A stretch of 64,000 bases of DNA from Pseudomonadales bacterium (GTDB taxonomy: Bacteria; Pseudomonadota; Gammaproteobacteria; Pseudomonadales; Azotimanducaceae). The DNA is taken from positions 1 to 64,000 of the forward strand of contig JADHNU010000007.1 of assembly GCA_016779325.1 (NCBI GenBank), given 5' to 3'. The notes below the pieces were generated by a model that was not told the DNA's origin, did no database searches, and was given only the letters and a program-made list of their open reading frames with translations. Each line of letters opens with the position of its first letter. Within the stretch, counting starts at the first letter, position 1. The translations under genes were made by a program, and so were the position numbers. Positions 1 through 8,346 of this stretch are shown in pieces.

Positions 1-1077
1 ACGCCCATTCCGTCCCTCCCCACGCCCAGCCGTCCCGGCGCCCCCGCCCCCCCCAGCTCATCGAGCTCAAGTTCTTCGAGCTCTAGCTCCTCAAGCTCTA
101 GCTCCTCAAGCTCAGGCTCGTCGGGCTCGTCCGGCGCAAGCTCCAGCGCTGGGGGCGCCTCGGGCAGCAGCGGCAGCGTTATACCGGGCACCGTCGCCGG
201 GCCAAGCCCGAGTGGGAGCGCGCCCTCCGGGGCCGGCGAAAGCCAGGGAAGCGGCGAACGCCCGGGGAGTGCGGACGGCAGTGGCAGCAGCGATGCCATG
301 GACAGCGTCTGGTCCGTCTTCAAGGATGTCGAAGCCCAGGGCAGCGGCGGTGCCATGCCAGATGGGCCCGTGCTCGAGGGCACCAATACGGGCAGCGCCC
401 CAGGCGGCACGGCCGGCAGCGGCGCGGAGCCCAGCGGCTCGAATCCCGCGGGCAGCACCGCAGACGGTAGCGCGACCCAGCCCGGCGGCACGGGCACCGG
501 TACGGTTGCGGGCCCTGGCACCGGCTCCGGGACCGATGGCCCCGAGGACGACGGCTGGATTAAGCGCGACCGGGGCAGCGCCGGCGGGGCCAACGCCTAC
601 GAGCAGGTCTATGCGCCGCAGAGCCCCGGTGCCGAAGCGTCGGCCGCAAGCCCCAGCGATACAGTGGGGAGCTTAGAAGCAGAGCTCGAGCGGGCCCTGG
701 AAACCTTTGATGGCATGATTCTCGATCAGCGAGGGCCCGTGCTCGCCCAGGGGGATCGGCTGCCTGAACCCTCGGCGCCCAAGGAAGGAGGCGCTGCGGG
801 AGGCGGTAACCCGCAGGCGGCCGTGGAGCCGAGTCGGCGCGCGGCGCCGCCGCCCCCCGATCAGCCCCGAGGCGGCCGTGGAGGTGGGGGCAATTTGCCG
901 GAGGACGGACCCGCGGGCGGACCAGCGGAGCCCATCGAGGTTCCCGAGGAATTCGCAGATGCGAAGGATGATGACGTCATCGCTCGCCAACTCCGGGAAG
1001 CCGCCATGACCGAACAGGACCCAGCGCTGCGGGAAAAGCTCTGGGAAGAATATCGTCGCTATAAAGCGGGAGCCTAG
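1..1077 (+). CDS. Ser/Gly/Pro-rich low-complexity protein, 5'-truncated
   Basis: The frame is open from the first base, so the true start lies left of the window. About the first 300 codons are low complexity: a proline stretch, a pure run of 20 serines, then Gly/Ser/Ala/Thr-rich sequence like a flexible linker. A short ordered-looking segment (FKDVEAQGSG) sits near base 316. The last 35 residues are charged and probably helical (DDDVIARQLREAAM, then LREKLWEEYRRYKAGA) and look like the only conserved part. The next gene starts 3 bp after the stop, so it heads the visible part of the 1-10435 operon. A known function cannot be named; a secreted or periplasmic linker or scaffold for the membrane complex is a guess. 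Confidence 0.7.
   Translation, partial: TPIPSLPTPSRPGAPAPPSSSSSSSSSSSSSSSSSSSSGSSGSSGASSSAGGASGSSGSVIPGTVAGPSPSGSAPSGAGESQGSGERPGSADGSGSSDAMDSVWSVFKDVEAQGSGGAMPDGPVLEGTNTGSAPGGTAGSGAEPSGSNPAGSTADGSATQPGGTGTGTVAGPGTGSGTDGPEDDGWIKRDRGSAGGANAYEQVYAPQSPGAEASAASPSDTVGSLEAELERALETFDGMILDQRGPVLAQGDRLPEPSAPKEGGAAGGGNPQAAVEPSRRAAPPPPDQPRGGRGGGGNLPEDGPAGGPAEPIEVPEEFADAKDDDVIARQLREAAMTEQDPALREKLWEEYRRYKAGA
55..114 (+). repeat. Imperfect AGCTCN-type hexamer tract encoding 20 consecutive serines
   Basis: In frame with the truncated gene, codons at 55-114 read only Ser, using a mix of agc, tca, tct, tcc, tcg and agt. The DNA is a degenerate hexamer repeat (agctca, agctct, agctcc). A Gly/Ser stretch follows directly. 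The mixed codons point to selection for the serine run as well as slippage; copy number could vary between strains. Confidence 0.85.
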
Positions 1078-1080
1078 GGC

Positions 1081-2256
1081 GTGATGAAACGAAGCATGAT
1101 CATCCTTTTACTGGGCACTTTCCTCGCCGGGTGCGTCTCCACGACGGTGAAGCAGGTGGAACGCCCAACCCTGGAAACCGCCCCCCGGGGCGAAGCGGTG
1201 CTGCTGGACGTCGGCATATTCCTTTTCGACCCGCGCATCCCCGACGATTTTGAAGCCCGGGAGAAGCTGGCCATCCAGCCCGATGTACGCAAGGCGGAAG
1301 CACGCTATCTCCCCGGGGTGCTGCGCAGCACCCTAGAAAACAGCGGTAACTGGGGCGCGGTGCGGATCGTTCCCCGGGATAGCCTGGCCGTAGACCTCCT
1401 CATTGAAGGGGCCATCGTCGAATCCAATGGCGAACACCTTAGCCTGGCACTGAAGGCCACCGATGCCAGCGGCGAGATCTGGATTGATGAGACCTACAGC
1501 TATCGCACCAGCAAATACGCCTACGATCCCGCCGCGCCGAAGGGGCAGGACCCCTTCCAGCCCCTTTATGTGCGCTTCGCCAACGACCTGGCCGCGCAGT
1601 TAAGAACCCGGAGCGACGACCGCCTAGAGCGCGTGCGCGTGATCAGCAAAATGCGCTTTGCCGAGGCCTTTGCCCCAGACCGCTTCGACGCCTACCTGCG
1701 CACCTCGGATGGCGGCCGCGTCACCTTGCGCCGCCTCCCGGCGGAGGGGGACGCCATGATGACGCGCATCACCCGGGTCCGGGAGCGGGAATATCTCTTC
1801 CTCGATACCCTCGACCAATATTACCGGGGCTTTGAAACGGCGATGCGGCCGGCCTACCAGGATTTCCGCGCCTTCAGCTACGAAGAAGCCATGGCCCTTG
1901 CGGAACTGCAACGGCAAGCGCGCAACCGCACCATCGTCGGGGCCGTGGCCGTTCTCGGCGGCATCGCGGCTATGGCCTCGGACGACGGCGCCGGCCGCTA
2001 CGCGGGCGCCCTTGGCGTGGCCGGTGGCGCGGTCACCTTGAAGTCAGGCCTCGATAAGCGGGTGGAGGCTTCCATGCACCTTGAGGCCATCGGCGAGCTG
2101 GCCAGTAATTTAGAAGCAGTGGTGGCGCCCCAGGTCATCGCCTTAGACGAGCAAACCTACACCCTGACCGGGAACGTGGATGAGCAATACGCCCGCTGGC
2201 GCGAGATTCTCGGGGATCTCTATCGAGCCGAACTCGGGGACAGCGCACGGCAATGA
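1081..2256 (+). CDS. Predicted outer- or inner-membrane lipoprotein of the vWA/MotA cluster
   Basis: A signal peptide with lipobox LAGC puts the lipidated Cys near residue 18, so this is a type II exported lipoprotein. The GTG at 1081 sits 8 nt after GGGAG; an ATG at 1084 is the alternative. The body (about residues 25-270) is soluble and of no family I can name. A Gly/Ala-rich hydrophobic hairpin-like stretch follows around residues 282-322 (VGAVAVLGGIAAM, then GALGVAGGAV), and the C-terminus is helical. The stop overlaps the next start (ATGA). Its position in the operon suggests it anchors or assembles the periplasmic side of the inferred complex; that is inference. Confidence 0.8.
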   Translation: MMKRSMIILLLGTFLAGCVSTTVKQVERPTLETAPRGEAVLLDVGIFLFDPRIPDDFEAREKLAIQPDVRKAEARYLPGVLRSTLENSGNWGAVRIVPRDSLAVDLLIEGAIVESNGEHLSLALKATDASGEIWIDETYSYRTSKYAYDPAAPKGQDPFQPLYVRFANDLAAQLRTRSDDRLERVRVISKMRFAEAFAPDRFDAYLRTSDGGRVTLRRLPAEGDAMMTRITRVREREYLFLDTLDQYYRGFETAMRPAYQDFRAFSYEEAMALAELQRQARNRTIVGAVAVLGGIAAMASDDGAGRYAGALGVAGGAVTLKSGLDKRVEASMHLEAIGELASNLEAVVAPQVIALDEQTYTLTGNVDEQYARWREILGDLYRAELGDSARQ

Positions 2257-3809
2257 GCGATCCAGGAAGCGGACCGCAGCTTGAGCGGATCGAGCCGGCC
2301 AAGGTCACCCTCAGCCACCAGGCCGGCAGCGGCGCTGCCGCCGAGCGTCCCACCGCCCGGCTCTCACCCCTGGGCCTCGGCGCCCTGGCCCTGGGCCTGG
2401 GTCTGCTGGGGCTCGGCGCCCTGAATCAGCTTACCCCTGGGTCATCAACGAAAGACGGCGCAGGGGCGCCGAAGCCCCTTGCAGAAGGGTCCAGCGCGCC
2501 GCCCACCGCAACCGCCCCGCCCATGGCAACCCCAGCGGGCGAGACGGCCCCCTTTGCCAGCGCCCAGGCCCAAGCCCTGCGCGAACAGGCGCAGGGCACG
2601 CTGCGCCAGCTTTTGGTCCGGCGCACGGCCCTGGAAGACCACGGCGCGACGCGCTGGGCAGCAAAGGCCCTAAGCGCGATCCAACAGCAGGCCGAGGCCG
2701 GGGACGCCGCCTTTCTTGCCGGTGCCTTGGAAGATTCCCTTGCGCGCTACGAAGGAGCCCTCGCCGAAGCCGACGCCCTCTGGGCCCAGGTGCCCGAGCG
2801 GCAAGCCCAAACGGCCCAAGCGGCGGAAGCCGCCCTAGCAGAGAATCGCGTCGGCGACGCCCGGGAAGCCTTCGCATTACTCGAGGCGCTGGCGGGAGAG
2901 GACGGCGCCCTTCGCGCCCAGGCGGAACGGGGCCTCGCCCGCAGCGCCGTGCGTCCGAAGGTACTCGAGCGAACCCAGGCGGCGCGCCTGGCCCTGGGCA
3001 ACGGGGAGCTGGCCGAGGCCCAAACCCAGCTAGCCGCGGCGGCGGCGCTCGATGGCGAAGCCAAGGTGGTGCGGACGCTCCAGGCCGAACTGACGGCGCG
3101 GAAAAACGCCCTGGCCCGGGACGAGGCCCTAGCCAAAGGCTACGCAGCGCTGGACCGCAAGGCCTTCGACGCGGCCCAGGGCCACTTCGAAGCCGCGCTC
3201 CGCTTTGATGGCGGTGCCACCGCAGCGCAGGAGGGGCTCGCCCTCCTCGCCCACGCCCGCCTCGAGGGGCGCCTTGCGGCCCTGCAGGCCCGCGCCGAAG
3301 CCGCGCGAAGGAAAGGCGCCTTCGAAGACGCCCTCGCCCAATACGAAGCGGCCTTAGCCCTAGACCCCACCCTGGCCTTTGCCCTAACGGGACAGCGGCT
3401 GATGACCGAACGCCTTCGCCTTACGGAGGCCCTGACCATGGTGGAAGCGCGCCTTGGCCGAGACCCCAGCGAAGCAGTGCTAGCCCATGCTCAGGAAACG
3501 CTGGCCGCAGCCACGCCCTTTTTGAGCGAGGAACCGGCCCTGGCCACCCGGATCGCGGCCCTACGACAGCGGCTAAGCGCCGCCTCAGAGCCGAGAACCG
3601 TACGCCTCTTTTCCGATGGCAAGACCGCCGTGCAAGTGCTTCGGGTGCGCCATTTCGGCGTAGTCACGGCTCAGAACGTGCCCCTTCGCCCTGGGGATTA
3701 CGTCGCGCTCGGATCGCGCGATGGCTACCGCGATGTGCGCGTGCCCTTCACCGTGCCCCTCGACAGCGCAGGCCCGGAAGTGGCCGTCATTTGCCAGGAT
3801 CCCATCTAA
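2253..3809 (+). CDS. Membrane-anchored TPR-like repeat protein with PEGA-like tail
   Basis: 518 aa. About 38 cytoplasmic residues precede one hydrophobic helix (about 40-58, LGLGALALGLGLLGLGAL). A long Ala/Glu/Leu-rich helical region follows (about 100-450) with TPR-like units such as GAFEDALAQYEAALALDPT. The last 70 residues turn to beta-type sequence (VPLRPGDYVALGSRDGYRDV), which resembles a PEGA domain. It is coupled by ATGA to the lipoprotein gene, and the next gene starts one base after its stop codon. TPR arrays bind proteins, so a scaffold in the periplasm is the likely role. Membrane topology (N-in) is inferred from charge. Confidence 0.8.
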   Translation: MSDPGSGPQLERIEPAKVTLSHQAGSGAAAERPTARLSPLGLGALALGLGLLGLGALNQLTPGSSTKDGAGAPKPLAEGSSAPPTATAPPMATPAGETAPFASAQAQALREQAQGTLRQLLVRRTALEDHGATRWAAKALSAIQQQAEAGDAAFLAGALEDSLARYEGALAEADALWAQVPERQAQTAQAAEAALAENRVGDAREAFALLEALAGEDGALRAQAERGLARSAVRPKVLERTQAARLALGNGELAEAQTQLAAAAALDGEAKVVRTLQAELTARKNALARDEALAKGYAALDRKAFDAAQGHFEAALRFDGGATAAQEGLALLAHARLEGRLAALQARAEAARRKGAFEDALAQYEAALALDPTLAFALTGQRLMTERLRLTEALTMVEARLGRDPSEAVLAHAQETLAAATPFLSEEPALATRIAALRQRLSAASEPRTVRLFSDGKTAVQVLRVRHFGVVTAQNVPLRPGDYVALGSRDGYRDVRVPFTVPLDSAGPEVAVICQDPI

Positions 3810-3810
3810 G

Positions 3811-5877
3811 GTGACGGAGCAAATCACCCCCACCGCCTATACCCCGGGCGCCGGCCGAGCCCAGCCGTCGGCCAAGCCGCCCCGGCGCCGCTGGCCCTGG
3901 CTCTTGGCCCTGCTCCTCTTGCCTCTGGCCTTCGTCTTTCTCGCCCAGGGCATGACCGTGCAAACCACCCCGGCCAGCGCCGAAGTGCGCCTGTCCGGTG
4001 GCCTGTCCCTGGAGCTGGCAGACCGCTACCTCGTGCTACCAGGCACCTACACGGTCGAAGCGCGGGCGCCAGGCTATGAACCCCTGCGCCAGCCCCTGGT
4101 CGTCGAAAGCGGGCAAAATCCCCAGCTGCGCCTGACCTTGCAACCGGCCCCGGGCATCGTTTCGCTACGGGTCCTGGGGGTTCGCGGCAACGCGCTAGAA
4201 GCGGGCCAGCTCACCCTTCAAAGCGGTGTCACGGCGCGGGCGGAAGCGGCCCTAACGGTACCGGCGGGGCCCCAGGAAGGGGTGGTGAGCGCGCCGGGCT
4301 ACGAACCGCTGGCCGTGGCCTTTACGGTGGCAGGCCGGGGCCGAGAGCAGATGCTGACGGTGCAGCTCGAGCGCGCCTGGGCCAACATCGGCGCCAGTAC
4401 GGCGCCCGAGGGCGCGGAGATCTGGCTCGACGGCGCCGCCACCGGCGCCCTCACCCCCGCGACCCTTGCCGTACCCGCCGGAGAACATCGCGTTGAATTT
4501 CGACGCTCGGGCTATAGCCCCCGAGCCTACGCCTTCCTGGCCCGGCCTCGGCAGGATCAAGCTTTGCCACGCCTAAGCCTTGCGCCCGCTTCCGTCAGCC
4601 TGGCCCTGGGCACAGCGCCCCCGGGGGCCGCGGTCAGCTTAAATGGCCAGCCGCAGGGCACGACCCCCCTCACCCTAGCACTCGTACCCAACGCGCCCTA
4701 CCGCATCGAAGTGCTGAAGGCGGGCTTCGAGCGAGCCGTGCTGAACGACCGGGCGCCGGCCCAGGGCTCGCTGACGCGCACCCTCACCCTTACCGCCGAG
4801 CTGGGGGAGCTGCAGCTGAGCTTCACCCCGAAGGATGCGACGCTCCGCCTCGACGGTGCGCCCCAAGTTTGGACCGGGGCACCGCTCCAGCTCCCGGCAA
4901 GGCCCGTCACCCTGCGCCTTGAAAAGCCCGGCTATGTGCCCTTCGAACGCACGGTGACGCCGCGGCCAGGCTTTCCCCAGGCCGTCGACGTGCGCCTTCT
5001 GACCGTGGCGGAAGCGCGCCGGGCCGCCATGAAGCCCTCGCTGACCGCCGCCGACGGCCAAACCCTCCGATTGCTGAAGGGCGGCGCCTTCCCCATGGGC
5101 GCCTCGCGCCGGGAGCCGGGACGCCGGGCCAACGAGGTGCTTCGGGACGTAGAGGTCACCCGGCCCTTCTACCTTGGGGAAAAGGAAGTCACCAACGCCC
5201 AATTCGCCGCCTTCGCCCCCCGGCATCGCTCCGGGGAATTTGAAGGCACGAGCCTGGAAGAACCCGACCATCCCGTGGTGCAAGTGTCCTGGCTCGAGGC
5301 CGTGCGCTATTGCAACTGGCTATCGGCTCAGGAGGGCCTGCCCCTCGTCTATGAAATCGAGGGCGATGAGGTCCGCGGCTTTAACCCCAACGCCACGGGC
5401 TACCGCCTACCCACGGAAGCAGAATGGGCCTTCGCCGCCCGCCTGGATCAGGGCGCCCCGCCCCGCACCTTCCCCTGGGGAGAGACCCGCGCACCGGAAA
5501 AAAATCGGCAGGGGAACTTCGCCGACGACACCGTTCGCCATCTTCTCGCCCGCACCATTCCCACCTATCTCGACGGCCATCTGGCCACCGCCCCCGTGGG
5601 CACCTTCGCCCCGAATGGCTTTGGGCTCTACGATCTGGGCGGGAACGTGGCCGAATGGATCAATGATTTCTACGGCGCCACGGCGGAGGAACTGGGGCAA
5701 GCCGTTCGCGATCCCCTGGGCCCGGGCCGGGGGCGCTATCATGTGATTCGCGGCTCGAGCTGGATGCACGGTCAACTTGTGGACCTTCGCCTGTCTTTTC
5801 GCGATTACGGCGAAACGGGGCGACAGGATCTGGGCTTTCGCGTAGCCCGATGGTTTGAACCCCTGGAGACGCCATGA
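3811..5877 (+). CDS. PEGA-repeat protein with C-terminal FGE/sulfatase-modifying-fold domain
   Basis: The start is GTG at 3811, one base after the previous stop; no ATG suits. One membrane helix lies at about residues 29-47. Residues 50-410 hold about four PEGA-type beta repeats, each with an xxGAEVxLDG turn and a GxHxVEFRRxGY end. Residues 411-688 are an FGE-sulfatase fold (GGAFPMGA, VSWLEAVRYCNWLS, YRLPTEAEWAFAAR, GLYDLGGNVAEWI, IRGSSW, GFRVAR). The two copper-binding cysteines of true formylglycine-generating enzymes are not at the usual place before the GFRVAR end, so I expect a binding or structural role, not sulfatase maturation. It overlaps the next gene by ATGA. Confidence 0.88.
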   Translation: MTEQITPTAYTPGAGRAQPSAKPPRRRWPWLLALLLLPLAFVFLAQGMTVQTTPASAEVRLSGGLSLELADRYLVLPGTYTVEARAPGYEPLRQPLVVESGQNPQLRLTLQPAPGIVSLRVLGVRGNALEAGQLTLQSGVTARAEAALTVPAGPQEGVVSAPGYEPLAVAFTVAGRGREQMLTVQLERAWANIGASTAPEGAEIWLDGAATGALTPATLAVPAGEHRVEFRRSGYSPRAYAFLARPRQDQALPRLSLAPASVSLALGTAPPGAAVSLNGQPQGTTPLTLALVPNAPYRIEVLKAGFERAVLNDRAPAQGSLTRTLTLTAELGELQLSFTPKDATLRLDGAPQVWTGAPLQLPARPVTLRLEKPGYVPFERTVTPRPGFPQAVDVRLLTVAEARRAAMKPSLTAADGQTLRLLKGGAFPMGASRREPGRRANEVLRDVEVTRPFYLGEKEVTNAQFAAFAPRHRSGEFEGTSLEEPDHPVVQVSWLEAVRYCNWLSAQEGLPLVYEIEGDEVRGFNPNATGYRLPTEAEWAFAARLDQGAPPRTFPWGETRAPEKNRQGNFADDTVRHLLARTIPTYLDGHLATAPVGTFAPNGFGLYDLGGNVAEWINDFYGATAEELGQAVRDPLGPGRGRYHVIRGSSWMHGQLVDLRLSFRDYGETGRQDLGFRVARWFEPLETP

Positions 5878-6149
5878 CCGCTTGGAAAGCCCTCGCTGCC
5901 GTCGGGCTCCTCATGCTGCTGACCCTAGGGAAGGCCTGGGGAGCATCCGCAGAGCGCGTGAGTGCGCCCCCCGCCAAGCCCGTCGCAATCCCAAGCGCAG
6001 CCGACGACGCCGCCCGCCCTACGCCCACGCCCGTAAGCAGCGCGCCCCCCCCGGCGGAAAGCGCACCCGCGGCCTCGGCATCCCGTCGTTTCATTCCTAC
6101 GGAGCAGGTCTCGGAAGACCGCGCCGTGGCCTTTCCCAAGGATATTTAG
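5874..6149 (+). CDS. Small secreted Pro/Ala-rich protein with conserved-looking C-terminus
   Basis: 91 aa. A signal peptide or N-terminal anchor (WKALAAVGLLMLLTLGKAWGA) is followed by about 45 residues of Pro/Ala/Ser linker. The ordered tail RFIPTEQVSEDRAVAFPKDI ends the protein. It starts by ATGA overlap with the PEGA/FGE gene and lies 8 bp before the MotA-like gene. No family recognised. The architecture (export signal, linker, short peptide end) suggests a tether that presents the C-terminal peptide to a partner in the periplasm. Confidence 0.7.
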   Translation: MTAWKALAAVGLLMLLTLGKAWGASAERVSAPPAKPVAIPSAADDAARPTPTPVSSAPPPAESAPAASASRRFIPTEQVSEDRAVAFPKDI

Positions 6150-6157
6150 GAACGCCC

Positions 6158-6958
6158 ATGCGAGACTCCCTAAAGAGTGAGTTTGCCTATCAGCTTTTCG
6201 CCCTGCTTTTTGCAGCGCTCTTCGTTCACGCCATTTATGTCACGGCGATTCGTCCGGAGGCGGAGCTCCGGCTTGCGGAGCAGCGCGCCGCCGCCGCCAT
6301 CGATGAGAACTACGTTCCCCAGCGGCACCTCGCCGTGGTGCTGCGCGATTTTGAGCAAGAGGCCTGCTTTATCCTCATGCTCTGGGCCGTGGCGATCATG
6401 GGTTACAAGGCCCGCTCGGGATTTCGCGAGCGCGCCCTGCTGGAGCAAAAGCTCCTCCCGGTCACCCCGGGCATGAGCGTGCTCCCGGAGGACGCCCGCA
6501 CCTACCTCCGCCCCCTGCAGAGCTTGCCCCCGGGGCAGCAAAGCGCCCTCCTGCCCCGGGCCTTAAGTGCCGCGCTGCAGCGCTTTGCCGCCACCCGGAA
6601 CGTGCAGGACGTCTCGGAAGCGGTGCGCGCCCTTTGTGAGGCCGAGGGGGAACGGCTGGATGCGGAACTGTCCATGGTGCGCTACATCGCCTGGGCCATC
6701 CCTTCCATCGGCTTCATTGGCACAGTCCGCGGCATTGGCGATGCCCTCAGCCAGGCCAACCAGGCCGTGCAGGGAGACATCACCGGCGTCACGGAAGCCC
6801 TCGGGGTGGCCTTTAATTCCACCTTTGTGGCCCTGCTCATCAGTATCTTGATCATGTTCCTGGTCCATCAGCTTCAGCTTCTGCAAGAGCGGCTGGTCCT
6901 GGAGGCTCACAGCTACGCCGACCGGGAGCTCATTCAACATCTTCAGGTGCGCGCATGA
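6158..6958 (+). CDS. MotA/TolQ/ExbB-family proton-channel subunit
   Basis: 266 aa with four predicted helices (about 10-31, 66-83, 172-197, 216-243). The family core IPSIGFIGTVRGIGDAL in the third helix and NSTFVALLISILIMF in the fourth match the ion-path helices of ExbB/TolQ/MotA, with Thr189 and Thr222 at the usual polar positions. A large cytoplasmic loop lies at about 84-170. The start is ATG with AGGA 6 nt upstream. No separate exbD, tolR or motB follows. Instead two vWA proteins with ExbD-like helices lie downstream, so those are the probable B-type partners (inference). It overlaps the next gene by ATGA. Confidence 0.88.
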   Translation: MRDSLKSEFAYQLFALLFAALFVHAIYVTAIRPEAELRLAEQRAAAAIDENYVPQRHLAVVLRDFEQEACFILMLWAVAIMGYKARSGFRERALLEQKLLPVTPGMSVLPEDARTYLRPLQSLPPGQQSALLPRALSAALQRFAATRNVQDVSEAVRALCEAEGERLDAELSMVRYIAWAIPSIGFIGTVRGIGDALSQANQAVQGDITGVTEALGVAFNSTFVALLISILIMFLVHQLQLLQERLVLEAHSYADRELIQHLQVRA

Positions 6959-8346
6959 GCCTACCCATCCTCGAGCTCTCCGACGGCGGCCTCCGGCTCC
7001 TTGGGATCGATGGGCGCGAAGTGCACCAGCCGGCCCTAGCCCTTGCCCAGGGCGGCGAGCTGCGCCTCGGCACGGATGCCCTGGCCCAGGCGCGCCGCGC
7101 GCCCCAAGCGCTCCTGAGCGAGCACTTTGGACGCATGAGTATAGAGCCCCTTCGCCAGCCCCTAGCTCAGGCCCGCACCCACGCGGACGTGGTTCACGCC
7201 CAGCTCCAAGCCCTCTGGCAGGCGGGCGGAGGCGGCAAGGGCCAGGGCGTGGTGCTGGCCGTCCCCAGCCTCCTTAATCGGGAACAGCTCGCTCTCCTCC
7301 TGGGCATTGCGGAGGCCTGTGACTTCGAGGCCCAGGGCCTCGTGGATACGGCCCTGGTCACCCTCGCCGGCACCGGCACCCTCGCCGAGGGCGCTCACTA
7401 CGTACTCGATGGCGGGCTAAACCAGGGCTATCTAAGCACGGTCACCCAGGACGGCACGCACCTCACCCGAACCGCCGTGACCCCCTTGCCCGCCGCGGCC
7501 CTCACGGATCTCGAGGACAGCTGGGTAGGGGCCGTAGCCGACGGGTTTATTACGGAAACGCGCTTTGATCCGCTACACACGGGGGATAGCGAACAGGCGC
7601 TTTACGACGTCTTGCCGGGCTGGCTCGAGGCGCTCCAGACCGCCCCCAGCCTTGAGGCCAACCTGACCTATGGCGGCCAGCGCTTCACCGTGACGCTCAA
7701 CAAAGCGGCGCTCCTTGAGCGGGTCACCGGGCGCTATGACGCGCTCCTCGACACCCTTAAGGCCCAGCACTTGGCCGACGGGACGCTCTGGATACACGAG
7801 CGGCTGACCCGCTTCCCCGGGCTGCTTGCCCGCCTCAGCAACGGGCTCTCCTGCCCCTGTCGGGCCCTCGCCGCGAAGGGCCTGGCCACCGGCGCCGCCA
7901 GCCTCGACGCAAACCTCCTCGGGGCCCCGGGCGCCCTCGCCTACATGACCGCCCTAGACCGCGCGCCCGGTGGCGGCACCGCAGCGGCGTCCCCAACGCC
8001 CGCCGGCGCGGCCTCCACGGCAAGCGCGCAGGCTCAGACCGGGGCCCCGGCGCCCAGCCCGCTCAGCCCCACCCATGCGCTGCTAGGCGCCGTCGCCGTG
8101 CCCCTGCCCGCCGACGGCGCCCTGCCCCTCGGCGGTAAGGAGGGCCCCTTTAGGGCGCTCGACCTCCCTGCCCTCGGCACGGTGCAGCGGACCCAGGACG
8201 GCTGGCAGCTCACCCCCGCATCGGGGCAGCGCGCGCGCCTCGAAGGCCTACCTCTTGGGGAAGCCACGCCCTTGGCCCTGGGAATGGCCGTGCACTTTGA
8301 GACCGGCAGCCTCACCCTGCGCCTGATTCGCGTTGAGGCCCCCTGA
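6955..8346 (+). CDS. Actin/Hsp70-fold-like protein, degenerate
   Basis: 463 aa, soluble, no signal peptide. The N-terminal 330 residues follow an actin/Hsp70-ATPase plan: an opening LELSDGGLRLLG strand pair, then VVLAVPSLLNREQLALLLGIAEACDF and VDTALVTLAG as in Hsp70/YegD/PilM-type proteins, then LDGGLNQGYLS where the phosphate-2 loop would be. The phosphate loops are weak, so ATP binding is uncertain. A Pro/Ala/Thr linker (about 340-375) leads to a C-terminal beta-rich domain (about 380-463). It is coupled by overlaps to the channel gene before it and the vWA gene after it. A cytoplasmic partner of the channel is the best guess. The family assignment is from pattern, not search. Confidence 0.6.
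   Translation: MSLPILELSDGGLRLLGIDGREVHQPALALAQGGELRLGTDALAQARRAPQALLSEHFGRMSIEPLRQPLAQARTHADVVHAQLQALWQAGGGGKGQGVVLAVPSLLNREQLALLLGIAEACDFEAQGLVDTALVTLAGTGTLAEGAHYVLDGGLNQGYLSTVTQDGTHLTRTAVTPLPAAALTDLEDSWVGAVADGFITETRFDPLHTGDSEQALYDVLPGWLEALQTAPSLEANLTYGGQRFTVTLNKAALLERVTGRYDALLDTLKAQHLADGTLWIHERLTRFPGLLARLSNGLSCPCRALAAKGLATGAASLDANLLGAPGALAYMTALDRAPGGGTAAASPTPAGAASTASAQAQTGAPAPSPLSPTHALLGAVAVPLPADGALPLGGKEGPFRALDLPALGTVQRTQDGWQLTPASGQRARLEGLPLGEATPLALGMAVHFETGSLTLRLIRVEAP

Noticed and set aside
55..114. Short repeats that might be a CRISPR array
   Set aside because: Hexamer-phase repeats with no spacers, in frame with a serine run in a coding sequence.
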